57,205 bases of DNA from a virus, in the IMG/VR virus record IMGVR_UViG_3300032309_001424, positions 1 through 57,205 of that record, one strand, 5' to 3'. The translations under genes were made by a program, and so were the position numbers. Below, one piece after another: positions 17,149-24,624 of the stretch. Every line of letters starts with the position of its first letter. Positions within the stretch are counted from its first letter, which is position 1. The notes under the pieces are model-generated. The model ran no database searches, was not told the DNA's origin, and worked only from the letters and a program-made list of their open reading frames with translations.

Positions 17149-17233
17149 AGATACTATTAAAAAACTTTTAGGTTGCAATATTGTTAGTAGTATGTTTTAC
17201 TTAATGTAGTGACGTTAAAGATTAGGTGGCAAA

Positions 17234-19036
17234 ATGGCAGTAACAGTTGATATAAACCCAGACAAGAACAACATCCTCATAACCGCTGACTGGCGCTTCA
17301 AAGAGCTCTGTAAGAGCCTTCCAGGGGCTTCCTGGAGCCCTAAGGAGCAAGTCTGGACTGTTCCACTTAGCTGGACAACTTGCCTTGCTTTACGCTCAAC
17401 ATTTAAGGAAGATCTCTTTGTTGGACCTGCTCTAACCGAGTGGGCGACCAACGAACTCAATAATAGAGTTGCCCCTGCCAATGCTCTTAGAGAGCTTGAG
17501 ACCTACGAGGGCGATGAAGATCTATTCCCTCATCAGAGAGCTGGCGTAGCCTTCCTTAGTACCGCAAAGCGTGCTCTTCTAGCGGATGAGCCCGGCCTAG
17601 GTAAGACTGCTCAAGCGATCCGTGCTCTTAAAAAACTTCAAGATAATGGCGAAGATGTTTTTCCTGCACTCATTGTCTGCCCTAACACTTTGAAGAAGAA
17701 CTGGGCTAGAGAGTTCGAGAAGTGGTGGCCGGGAGTAAAGACTCAGGTTATTAAAGGCTCTGCGGTTCAACGCAAAAAGCAGTTTGCCAATGAAGAAGCA
17801 CAAGTATTTATTATTAACTGGGAATCGCTTCGCTCACACTCACGGCTTTCTGGATATGGCTCTATCGCTTTAGTTAAGTGCGTTGAGATGGGAGGACAAG
17901 ATCCGAGTGTTACAGAGACTCGTTGTGAAGTTCATCCACGAGAGCTTAATATGATTGATTTTAAAGCTGTAGTTGCCGATGAGATTCATCGCTCTAAAGA
18001 GCCAAAATCTAAGCAGACTCGTGCTCTTTGGGCTGCAACTGGTGATGCTCCTATTCGTTTTGCACTTACTGGTACTCCAATTGCTAAAGATGTTGTTGAT
18101 CTATGGTCAATCCTTCATTGGCTGTCTCCTATTGATTGGCCATCAAAGACAAAGTGGATTGATCGAATGATTGACATTATGCTTAATGCTTTTGGTGGAA
18201 TGATGGTTATTGGCGTTAAGCCACACATGGAAGATGAGTTCCATAAGAGCGTAAACCCTGTAATGCGTCGTATGCTCAAAAAGGTTGTGCTTCCTTGGCT
18301 ACCACCTGTTATGAATGAGCGTCGTGATGTTGAGATGTCGACTAAACAGAAAAAGGCTTACGATCAAATGCGTGACACAATGATTGCTGAGCTTGAGAGC
18401 GGGGATGCAGTTACTGCTCCAAGTATTTTGACTCAAACAACTCGTCTGCTTCAGTTTGCTAGTTCTTATGCGACTATGGAAGTTGACGAGTCAACAGGGG
18501 AAATGAAGACGGTTCTTGCTGGACCATCTTGTAAGGTGGACTCGCTTATGGATGATATCAAGAATGGTGACTTCGGGGATGACTCCGTTGCTGTCTGTGC
18601 AGTATCACGTCAGCTTATTAATCTTCTTAGCGCAGAACTTACAAAGGCTGGAATTAAGCACGGACTAATTACTGGTGCTCAGAATGAAGATGAGCGTCAA
18701 AGAGCCGTGGATGATTTTCAAGCAGGAAACATCAAATGGGTTCTTTTTACTGCTCAGGCAGGTGGTGTAGGTATCACGTTGACCGCTGCTCGTCGTCTTG
18801 TTATGCTACAGCGACCTTGGTCACTAGTCGATCATCGTCAGGCTTTAGACCGTGTGCACCGTATTGGTAGCGAAATCCACGACTCTATCTTGATTATGGA
18901 TTATGTAACAGAGGGAACAATTGAAGAAAGAGTTTTGCAAGTACTTGAAACAAAATCAGACAACTTCGAACAGATTGTTCGAGATAAAGATCAACTGATG
19001 AAGTTGCTCAAAGATGATAAGGCAGGTGTTTTATGA
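17234..19036 (+). CDS. SNF2-family DNA helicase/translocase
   Basis: This 600-residue superfamily 2 ATPase has the SNF2 motifs in order. Motif I is LLADEPGLGKTAQAIRAL (residues about 115-132), motif II is VVADEIHRSKEP (DEIH in place of the common DEAH), and motif III is FALTGTPIAKDVVDLWSIL. In the second RecA lobe are WVLFTAQAGGVGITLTAARR and DHRQALDRVHRIGS. Residues 1-80 form a small N-terminal domain (LCKSLPGASWSPKEQVWTVP) like the substrate-binding domains of annealing helicases. A Cys-containing insert (CVEMGGQDPSVTETRCEVHP) precedes motif II. AGGTGG precedes the ATG. The stop overlaps the nuclease gene, suggesting joint action at replication or recombination forks. Confidence 0.9.
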   Translation: MAVTVDINPDKNNILITADWRFKELCKSLPGASWSPKEQVWTVPLSWTTCLALRSTFKEDLFVGPALTEWATNELNNRVAPANALRELETYEGDEDLFPHQRAGVAFLSTAKRALLADEPGLGKTAQAIRALKKLQDNGEDVFPALIVCPNTLKKNWAREFEKWWPGVKTQVIKGSAVQRKKQFANEEAQVFIINWESLRSHSRLSGYGSIALVKCVEMGGQDPSVTETRCEVHPRELNMIDFKAVVADEIHRSKEPKSKQTRALWAATGDAPIRFALTGTPIAKDVVDLWSILHWLSPIDWPSKTKWIDRMIDIMLNAFGGMMVIGVKPHMEDEFHKSVNPVMRRMLKKVVLPWLPPVMNERRDVEMSTKQKKAYDQMRDTMIAELESGDAVTAPSILTQTTRLLQFASSYATMEVDESTGEMKTVLAGPSCKVDSLMDDIKNGDFGDDSVAVCAVSRQLINLLSAELTKAGIKHGLITGAQNEDERQRAVDDFQAGNIKWVLFTAQAGGVGITLTAARRLVMLQRPWSLVDHRQALDRVHRIGSEIHDSILIMDYVTEGTIEERVLQVLETKSDNFEQIVRDKDQLMKLLKDDKAGVL

Positions 19037-19959
19037 GCGGTGTAGTAAGACTATCTAACTCAGAGCTACAAACATTTAAAGATTGCCGTCGTAAATGGTG
19101 GCTTGCCTACTATCGTCGTCTACAACCAAAGTTTCGTGATAAGACTGGTGCGTTAGCTTTTGGTAGCCGTATCCACGCAGCACTTGATGATCACTACGCA
19201 AACGGAACTCCACTACTAGAGGCACACTCAAAATTAGTGCAGGTAGATAAAGAGATTCTTCTTGCAGAGTTTCTAGATGTATCTAACCTTGAAGCAGAGG
19301 CAGAAATGGGTCGCATCATGCTTGAGGGATACGAAGAGTGGGTCTCAGAAGAGGGAATTGACGCAGAGCTTGAGATGATCTCTACAGAAGAAACAATTAT
19401 TGCTCCATTGTTTAATGGAGAAGTTGAACTGCAAGGCAAGCTTGATATGCGTGTTCGTCGTAAAGTTGATGGCGTTCGTATGTTCCGTGACTTTAAGACT
19501 GTTGGTGGTTCTCTAGGGGACTTTGGAAACCTTGCTCATATGAATGAGCAGGTTATGACATATATGCTTCTCGAGGCTACAAAGGCTGACGAAGAGCATC
19601 GCTCAGATGGTGGACTATTCACGCTTCTTAAAAAAGTAAAGCGCACAGCAACTGCTCGCCCACCTTTCTATGATCAAGTAGAAGTTCATCACAATGTATT
19701 TACAATGCGTTCTTTCTGGAATAGAATCCACGGAACCATTACAGATCTTATGAATGTTCGTAGAGCTTTAGATACAGGTTCTGATCATTCATTTGTTGCA
19801 TATCCGACACCAAGTCGTGATTGCAAATGGAAATGCCAATTTTTCGCTATATGCCCTATGTTCGATGACGGAAGCGCTGCCGAACAAGCACTTAGCGATT
19901 CGTATGAGGAAGCAGATCCTTATGCGTATTACGAAACCGACAAAAAAGGAAGTGAGTGA
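19033..19959 (+). CDS. Cas4/RecB-type PD-(D/E)XK exonuclease with Fe-S cluster
   Basis: This 308-residue nuclease begins with LSNSELQTFKDCRRKWWLAY, the family start with the first cluster cysteine (C18). Active-site elements are FGSRIHAALDDHY (His), ELQGKLDMRVRRK (Asp near 138) and MFRDFKTVGG (D153, K155), then NEQVMTYMLLEA as the QxxxY-like motif. Three more cysteines at 264, 268 and 274 (DCKWKCQFFAICPM) complete the set for a 4Fe-4S cluster, as in Cas4 and AddB. It starts four bases before the helicase stop. In phages such enzymes resect ends for recombination. There is no CRISPR locus nearby, so no Cas role is implied. Confidence 0.88.
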   Translation: MSGVVRLSNSELQTFKDCRRKWWLAYYRRLQPKFRDKTGALAFGSRIHAALDDHYANGTPLLEAHSKLVQVDKEILLAEFLDVSNLEAEAEMGRIMLEGYEEWVSEEGIDAELEMISTEETIIAPLFNGEVELQGKLDMRVRRKVDGVRMFRDFKTVGGSLGDFGNLAHMNEQVMTYMLLEATKADEEHRSDGGLFTLLKKVKRTATARPPFYDQVEVHHNVFTMRSFWNRIHGTITDLMNVRRALDTGSDHSFVAYPTPSRDCKWKCQFFAICPMFDDGSAAEQALSDSYEEADPYAYYETDKKGSE

Positions 19960-19962
19960 CGT

Positions 19963-20751
19963 ATGAGCGATATTCAACGTTCTCTTACCGTTATGGTGTA
20001 TGGAGAGAGTAAGGTTGGTAAATCCAGTCTTGCTGTTACAGCACCGTATCCACGCCTAATGCTCGATGTTGAGGGTGGACACCGCTTCCTCCCAATCATC
20101 GTAAAGTATTGGGATCCTCTTCGTGAGGAGCCACCAGTGGCTGATGGAACTTGGGATACATGTGTAGTCACAGTGCGTGACTATGACACTGTTCTTAAGA
20201 CATACCAGTGGCTACAACTAGGTAAGCATCAATTCAAGAGTCTAATTATTGACTCTGTTTCTGAACTTCAAGTTAAGTGCTTGGAGAACATTGCAGGTGT
20301 AAATCAGATGACACAACAACAATGGGGAGAACTTCTTCGCCATATGGGTGGACTCTTGCGTGACCTGCGTGACCTAACAATGCATGCAACAAATCCATTA
20401 GAAGCAGTAGTGCTAACTGCAATGGCTCGTCTTGATAAGGATGGTCGTTATCGTCCATACCTACAAGGTCAGCTTGCAATTCAAGCTCCTTACTTCTACG
20501 ACATTCTGGGTGCGATTACCGTTGAGGAACGTCACAATCCAGATCCAACACAACCGCCATTCAAAGTTCGTCGTATGTACGTTGAGCGCACAAACCAGCA
20601 CGAAGCTGGAGAGCGTGTACAAGGACGTCTTGGCAAGGTAGTTGAGCAAGAAAATCTCTCTATTGAAAGAATGTTAGACATTGTTTTCGGTCAGAGACAA
20701 GCAGCAGCAGCGGCCGCAGCAGCTGAAACAACAACACAGAAAGAAGGATAA
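19963..20751 (+). CDS. Sak4-like RecA-fold ATPase (single-strand annealing/recombination)
   Basis: This 262-residue protein has a RecA-type core with Walker A GESKVGKSS at residues 14-22 and Walker B SLIIDSVSEL near 90-98. A short beta-rich C-terminal region (VRRMYVERTNQHEAGERVQG) follows, then a low-complexity tail of Ala, Gln and Glu. The size and the lack of RecA DNA-binding domains match phage Sak4-type proteins, which work with an ssDNA-binding protein. That partner is encoded directly downstream. The Cas4-like nuclease upstream would provide the single strands. Confidence 0.8.
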   Translation: MSDIQRSLTVMVYGESKVGKSSLAVTAPYPRLMLDVEGGHRFLPIIVKYWDPLREEPPVADGTWDTCVVTVRDYDTVLKTYQWLQLGKHQFKSLIIDSVSELQVKCLENIAGVNQMTQQQWGELLRHMGGLLRDLRDLTMHATNPLEAVVLTAMARLDKDGRYRPYLQGQLAIQAPYFYDILGAITVEERHNPDPTQPPFKVRRMYVERTNQHEAGERVQGRLGKVVEQENLSIERMLDIVFGQRQAAAAAAAAETTTQKEG

Positions 20752-20753
20752 AG

Positions 20754-21305
20754 GTGAGTACCAAAAATTGGTCTGACTTAATTAAAGATGCTGGTGAAAC
20801 TGGCAGTTACGAACCGCTACCTGATGGTGATTACGATCTATTAGTAGTAGAAGCAACTGCAACTACATCGCAGTCTGGTAAGACAATGTTTAAGCTAAAG
20901 GCACAGGTTGAGGGCGGAGCTCACAACAAGCGTCTTGTATGGGATAACTTGGTTGTAACACCAGAAAGCCCTGCAGCACTTGGTATGTTGTTCAAGAAGT
21001 TCCACGCAATGGGAATTGGTCGTGGATATTTTGACACAAACCCAACTAACGCACAGATTGAGGCAACACTCACTGGTCGTAGATTCCGTGCACAGATTGG
21101 TAGCCGTATGTATAACGGAGCCAAGAAGAACGAAATCCGTAACTACTTCCCAAGTGCAGCAACAATTGCTGCAATGCAAGGTGATACTCCAGCTCCTGCT
21201 CAGGCGGCAGCTCCAGCATCTCCACCACCAGCGCCAGCTCCTGCTCCAGCACCTGCTGCAGCAGCACCAGCTCCAGCTCCAGCAGCACCGTCTGCACCGT
21301 TCTAA
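20754..21305 (+). CDS. DUF669-like single-stranded DNA-binding protein
   Basis: This 183-residue protein starts at GTG, three bases after the Sak4-like stop, with AAGGAT as the ribosome binding site. Residues 1-130 look like the DUF669-type OB-like domain (YEPLPDGDYDLLVVEATATT, then MFKLKAQVEGG, NKRLVWDNLVV and KKFHAMGIGRGYF). The last 45 residues are almost only Ala and Pro, ending in PSAPF. A flexible linker ending in a -PF tip is how bacterial SSB recruits partners, though the acidic residues of that tip are absent here. Context strongly suggests it coats ssDNA for the Sak4-like ATPase. Confidence 0.75.
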   Translation: MSTKNWSDLIKDAGETGSYEPLPDGDYDLLVVEATATTSQSGKTMFKLKAQVEGGAHNKRLVWDNLVVTPESPAALGMLFKKFHAMGIGRGYFDTNPTNAQIEATLTGRRFRAQIGSRMYNGAKKNEIRNYFPSAATIAAMQGDTPAPAQAAAPASPPPAPAPAPAPAAAAPAPAPAAPSAPF

Positions 21306-21317
21306 TAAAGTTTGTTG

Positions 21318-21345
21318 GGGGGCTGCTCAAGACAGGGCAGCCTCC
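21318..21345 (+). terminator. Hairpin after the recombination operon
   Basis: A 9-bp stem pairs 21318-21326 (GGGGGCTGC) with 21337-21345 (GCAGCCTCC), including one G-T wobble, around a 10-base loop. It is followed by TAATAATTAA rather than a T-run, so termination may be partial, or the hairpin may stabilise the upstream mRNA 3' end. Confidence 0.6.
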
Positions 21346-21366
21346 TAATAATTAACAAGGAGAAAA

Positions 21367-22395
21367 ATGAAAGTATTAGTTACAGGATTTACGGCATCTC
21401 AGTGTTCTGAGAATGCTAATAATCGCCTGTCTACTTTTACTGGATTGTTTAAAAACGCTTTAGATGAACTTCAATGCAATGTAACTTGGGAAAAGCCACA
21501 GCTTAGTATGAGCAAAGAGTATTTAGATCAGTATGACTTAATTGTTGTTGGCATTGCTTCTCCTCACAGCGTGTCAGCTAATTATGTCTACGCTGGACTT
21601 TGGGTAGCCAGCCAAGCAAAAGAACTTGGGAAACTTAGACTTCTTATTGATGCACCAGACCCATACTGGATTTGGTCTGGAATTAGAGATTGTAATGACA
21701 ATCCACAAAAACTTTTTAAGTCTTTTTACGCTAGAAGATATAACTATTTTGAGGCACAAGAGCGTAAGTACGCTGAGCCAATCTACCGTTTTCTTCAACA
21801 CCTCTATACAGAGCAGTGGGGCAAGACTATTGTTCCAAGTATGCCGTGGTTTTCTAGAGAGGTTGTATCTAACTCTATTAAGAATATTCAGACCGAAGAT
21901 GTCATCGGTATTTGCTACGACAGAGAGCTTATTGATGCTTCTACGGACCGCATAGAGCCTTCACGAGGTAGTTACTGGTGTGCTGACGCACCTAAGAGCG
22001 AGTGGACTAAGAAAGTTATAAAAAGTCTAACTTCAGAAGTAGTGCCAGTACGATTACACAAGTATGATAAAAATAGCGAGATTCTAAGTCGCATAGAAAA
22101 TTCTATGGGAACTTTGATTAGTACATATAAAAATAACGACCCTTGGTGGTCTATAGCAATATCTCAATCGATTGCGGTTGGTGTTCCTGTAGTTACTGAT
22201 TGGCGTCATACATCTTGGGTAGGAGCAGAATGGGCGTTTTTACCTTCAACGCTGGAAGAGATGAGCCCGAGTCAACGGCTTATCGTGGCACAAAGTCAGA
22301 AAGATTTTTACAGAGATGCCACTCCCTCACGGGAGGAATCTTTGCAAAAAACAGTAGAGGCGCTGGACAACCAGAGCTTGCTGTCAGTAATCTAG
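21367..22395 (+). CDS. Glycosyltransferase-like protein (GT-B type, tentative)
   Basis: This 342-residue protein has a Rossmann-like start (MKVLVTGFTASQCSENANNR). A first lobe has YDLIVVGIASPHSVSANYVY and LRLLIDAPDPYWIWSGIRDC. A second lobe has VVPVRLHKYDK, then IENSMGTLISTYKNNDPWWS and ISQSIAVGVPVVTDWRHTSW. The last segment resembles the GVPVV element that binds the sugar nucleotide in GT-B enzymes. Similarity is at fold-pattern level, so the sugar and acceptor are unknown. AAGGAGAAAA precedes the ATG. It is out of place among replication genes and could modify host glycans, virion fibres or phage DNA. Confidence 0.55.
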   Translation: MKVLVTGFTASQCSENANNRLSTFTGLFKNALDELQCNVTWEKPQLSMSKEYLDQYDLIVVGIASPHSVSANYVYAGLWVASQAKELGKLRLLIDAPDPYWIWSGIRDCNDNPQKLFKSFYARRYNYFEAQERKYAEPIYRFLQHLYTEQWGKTIVPSMPWFSREVVSNSIKNIQTEDVIGICYDRELIDASTDRIEPSRGSYWCADAPKSEWTKKVIKSLTSEVVPVRLHKYDKNSEILSRIENSMGTLISTYKNNDPWWSIAISQSIAVGVPVVTDWRHTSWVGAEWAFLPSTLEEMSPSQRLIVAQSQKDFYRDATPSREESLQKTVEALDNQSLLSVI

Positions 22396-22421
22396 GCACA
22401 TCTGTCAGAAAGGACATTAAG

Positions 22422-22862
22422 ATGCCAGAAGTAGATATGAACTGGGTTAAACAACAACTCACGGACAATAGAACTAAGAGGGTAGTTGGCGATTCCGTCA
22501 TCAAGCTTCTTAATACTTGGACCGAAATAAAAAATACTGATCCAGATCCAGATAAAGATCAGGCAAACCTAAGTCAAGTAATTGAGTTATTTAGCAAAAT
22601 TGCTTTAGGTCACGCCATTGTAAAAGAAAATAAAAACGAGAACTGGATTCCAGCGCAGTCGGGACAACTAGTTGTTGCTGATGAAGTCCGTGTTAAATGG
22701 AATGCTTTTGATGGTGATAAAGGCAAGATTCATAATGGACGCCGTGGCAAGATTGTTAGCATTCGATACGGTGACATTATTGTCAAGACAACAGATGGTA
22801 AGGAGCCTCTACTAGACGGGTTCCACTACACCCCACAACAACTAGAGAAAAGAGTTCCGTAA
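22422..22862 (+). CDS. Hypothetical protein with KOW-like C-terminal segment
   Basis: I do not recognise this 146-residue protein. The ATG at 22422 is chosen because AGAAAGGA lies eight bases upstream; longer in-frame starts would run deep into the glycosyltransferase-like gene. The N-terminal half is helical (MNWVKQQLTDNRTKRVVGDS). The C-terminal part (IHNGRRGKIVSIRYGDIIVK, then TTDGKEPLLDGFHYTPQQLE) looks like a small SH3/KOW beta barrel, which often binds nucleic acid. It overlaps the next gene by one base. Confidence 0.6.
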   Translation: MPEVDMNWVKQQLTDNRTKRVVGDSVIKLLNTWTEIKNTDPDPDKDQANLSQVIELFSKIALGHAIVKENKNENWIPAQSGQLVVADEVRVKWNAFDGDKGKIHNGRRGKIVSIRYGDIIVKTTDGKEPLLDGFHYTPQQLEKRVP

Positions 22863-23083
22863 TGAAAAGTATCACTGTAAAGTGTTTAGTAAGTTCAAGA
22901 ACGTATAAAGGTCTTATATACGAGGCAGAAAAAAAGATTTCTAATTTCTATGAAATTGAAGCAGAAGATGTAAAAGACAAAGTAAGTTATGAAATCACGG
23001 TATTTGAAAGCTCTAATGATGGAGTTTCTCTTCCAATTTTTAGTGGAGAAATTACTGCCAGATTGAGAAGTACAAATGACTAA
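22862..23083 (+). CDS. Hypothetical small protein
   Basis: I do not recognise this 73-residue protein. It starts on the last base of the previous stop (TAATGAAA) and runs eight bases into the next gene, so it belongs to a tightly coupled run. It has alternating strands (MKSITVKCLVSSRTYKGLIY, then VSYEITVFESS and FSGEITARL) that could form one small beta sheet. Nothing points to a function. Confidence 0.55.
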   Translation: MKSITVKCLVSSRTYKGLIYEAEKKISNFYEIEAEDVKDKVSYEITVFESSNDGVSLPIFSGEITARLRSTND

Positions 23084-23396
23084 TGAAAACGAGTATCTTA
23101 AACAAGTAACAGATACGCCTTATCGTGTTGAAGCGCTTCGAGAAGCAGCTAAGATCACTACTCAAGATAGAAACGCAAGCTATGGCGGTCCAGAAGAAAA
23201 TTTTACACGGACGGCTAGAATTTGGTCTGTCATTCTTGGACAAGAAATTACAAACGAGCAGGTTGCAATGATGATGGTTGGTCTTAAGATGGCACGATTT
23301 GCTCATGGGTCAGGCTTCCAGCCAGATACTTGGATTGATATTGCAGGGTATGCTGGGTGCGGCTATGAAGTTGGAAAGATTGCCTCGGAGCAGTAA
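23076..23396 (+). CDS. DUF6378-like phage protein
   Basis: This 106-residue protein fits the small DUF6378 family common in phages. Its signature here is AAKITTQDRNASYGGPEENF, then TARIWSVILGQEITNEQVAM, MVGLKMARFAHG and DTWIDIAGYAGCG. The conserved order R-A-YG-P--NF, W, LG, V--MM--LK-AR and D--ID-AGY is clear. I know no proven function; the all-helical pattern recalls MazG-type nucleotide hydrolases, but the catalytic EExxE is not evident. It begins eight bases before the previous stop. Confidence 0.7.
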   Translation: MTNENEYLKQVTDTPYRVEALREAAKITTQDRNASYGGPEENFTRTARIWSVILGQEITNEQVAMMMVGLKMARFAHGSGFQPDTWIDIAGYAGCGYEVGKIASEQ

Positions 23397-23439
23397 GAGT
23401 AGACTAGAGCCATATAAAACTACTTGAAGGTAGGAAAAG

Positions 23440-23733
23440 ATGGCCGCAGAGCCCGTCATAAGCCCTATGCCAGTATGCGAAGCGTGCTGGCTAGAGAACC
23501 ACACCAAGTGGGAACCTGAAAGTGTGGACGAAAAAGGTAAAATCCTTATGCGTCTTAAAGGCGTAGATGTTCCAGAAAAAGTTAACAACGGAAATGTTGA
23601 AGTTTGCGTAATGTGTGGTGGAATAACTATTGCAGGAATATTTGAACTTAAGTTAACAAATGAGGTTTATTACTTAGACGGATCTTACGAGGAAAGTTTT
23701 GAAGTTCCTCTTGAAAGCACAGAGGAAGAGTAG
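23440..23733 (+). CDS. Hypothetical zinc-binding small protein
   Basis: This 97-residue protein has two CxxC pairs (VCEACW near residue 13 and VCVMCG near residue 52) that could together bind one zinc ion, with a strongly acidic end (ESTEEE). The pattern is common in actinophage small genes of unknown function. The start follows GAAGGTAGGAAAAG. A nucleic-acid or protein adaptor role is only a guess. Confidence 0.6.
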   Translation: MAAEPVISPMPVCEACWLENHTKWEPESVDEKGKILMRLKGVDVPEKVNNGNVEVCVMCGGITIAGIFELKLTNEVYYLDGSYEESFEVPLESTEEE

Positions 23734-24079
23734 GGAGATAAAGATTAAAGACGAAAGACACGGTCAACATCTCTGGTCTGAGTGGGGTGGAAATGGCTAT
23801 AACGAAGAACTTACGGCCTCTACTGTTTATTACACCTTTGACCATGTTGATTTAGAAAATGACTTAGTACGAAGAGCTCTTGCCTCAGCTCTGCAGAGAG
23901 ACGGTGTTGCTGTTTCTCTAGGTGATGGATTTAATATGATAGACAAAGCTTTTCCAGTTCATGGATGGTCTGGACTTATTGAGGATGAATTAGAATTTAC
24001 TGTATGTGATGATTCTGGTGAGACAGAGTATGGGGATATTGTAGGAGTAGCACTTGCAACTACATGGATAGAAATATAG
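23699..24079 (+). CDS. Hypothetical protein with uncertain start codon
   Basis: The protein (up to 126 residues) is unrecognised. Its core has HLWSEWGGNGYNEELTASTV, LVRRALASALQRDGVAVSLG and ELEFTVCDDSGETEYGDIVG. The frame has no ATG or GTG near its beginning. The listed start is a TTG at 23699 with GAGGAAAG upstream, overlapping the previous gene by 35 bases. The best-placed Shine-Dalgarno (AGGGAG at 23732-23737) instead points to an ATT codon at 23744, which would give about 111 residues. The gene could use a rare ATT start. Confidence 0.5.
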   Translation: MKFLLKAQRKSREIKIKDERHGQHLWSEWGGNGYNEELTASTVYYTFDHVDLENDLVRRALASALQRDGVAVSLGDGFNMIDKAFPVHGWSGLIEDELEFTVCDDSGETEYGDIVGVALATTWIEI

Positions 24080-24082
24080 TAG

Positions 24083-24138
24083 ATAGTCTATAGTCTATAG
24101 TCGAGCGGTTTTATAGTATATAGTCTAAAATAGTCTAT
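24083..24138 (+). promoter_or_regulatory. ATAGTCT repeats and probable leaderless promoter of whiB
   Basis: ATAGTCT occurs at 24083-24089, 24090-24096, 24120-24126 and 24130-24136, plus a truncated ATAGTC at 24097-24102; the first three are in perfect 7-bp tandem. TAAAAT at 24126-24131 is a good -10 whose start point would fall at or beside the A of the whiB ATG (24139). No Shine-Dalgarno sequence is present. This fits a leaderless transcript, common in Actinobacteria, with a repeated operator in the core promoter. Confidence 0.5.
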
Positions 24139-24624
24139 ATGTGGAAACCAGCTGACAATTTAGAATGGCAAAGAGACGCTTCATGCGCCGATCCTAAAAA
24201 TAAAGAATCAGTTGATTGGTTCTTTTCTAAGGAACCTCAAGAAAAGTATGCAGCTAAGAACATGTGTTTTGCATGTCCTGTGCGTGCACAGTGCCTCCAA
24301 TGGGCTTTAGAGCATCGCCAGATCTGGGGTATTTGGGGTGGTAAAGATGAAGTCGATATTCGTAGAACTTTGTCGGTATCCTATAATGGTGAAGAAACAA
24401 GAAGACGCAGATTTCCTAATTGTCCATATTGCACTGCTCGTCCTTCTAAGCTTGATACTTCTATAGAAGAACTGCCAAACGGAGGACGTTGGACTACAGC
24501 AAAGGTAGTTACCTGTACAGAATGTAATTTTTCATGGAGAAGTCGCACTAGCGCAAATGCAGTAGAGGCTTATAAGCTAGAGAAAGAAGAAAAATCTAAA
24601 AAAAGTTCAAAGAAAACTAAGTAA
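24139..24624 (+). CDS. whiB: WhiB-family Fe-S transcription regulator with C-terminal zinc ribbon-like extension
   Basis: This 161-residue protein has the four WhiB cluster cysteines at C16 (ASCAD), C43 and C46 (MCFACP) and C52 (AQC), in the standard C-xn-C-x2-C-x5-C order. The GIWGG turn lies at 64-68, followed by a basic region. WhiB proteins bind a 4Fe-4S cluster and act with the host primary sigma factor. After the usual end there are about 70 extra residues with two CxxC pairs (CPYC near 95, CTEC near 126), resembling a zinc ribbon, and a Lys-rich tail. It overlaps the convergent glycosyltransferase by eight bases. It probably controls host or phage transcription. Confidence 0.92.
   Translation: MWKPADNLEWQRDASCADPKNKESVDWFFSKEPQEKYAAKNMCFACPVRAQCLQWALEHRQIWGIWGGKDEVDIRRTLSVSYNGEETRRRRFPNCPYCTARPSKLDTSIEELPNGGRWTTAKVVTCTECNFSWRSRTSANAVEAYKLEKEEKSKKSSKKTK

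Noticed and set aside
19033-19959. CRISPR adaptation Cas4
   Set aside because: No cas1, cas2 or repeat array is present; the neighbours are recombination genes, so a RecB-type phage exonuclease is the better reading.
22200-22421. N-terminal extension of the gene ending at 22862
   Set aside because: It would overlap the glycosyltransferase-like gene by about 195 bases; the ATG at 22422 has a good Shine-Dalgarno.
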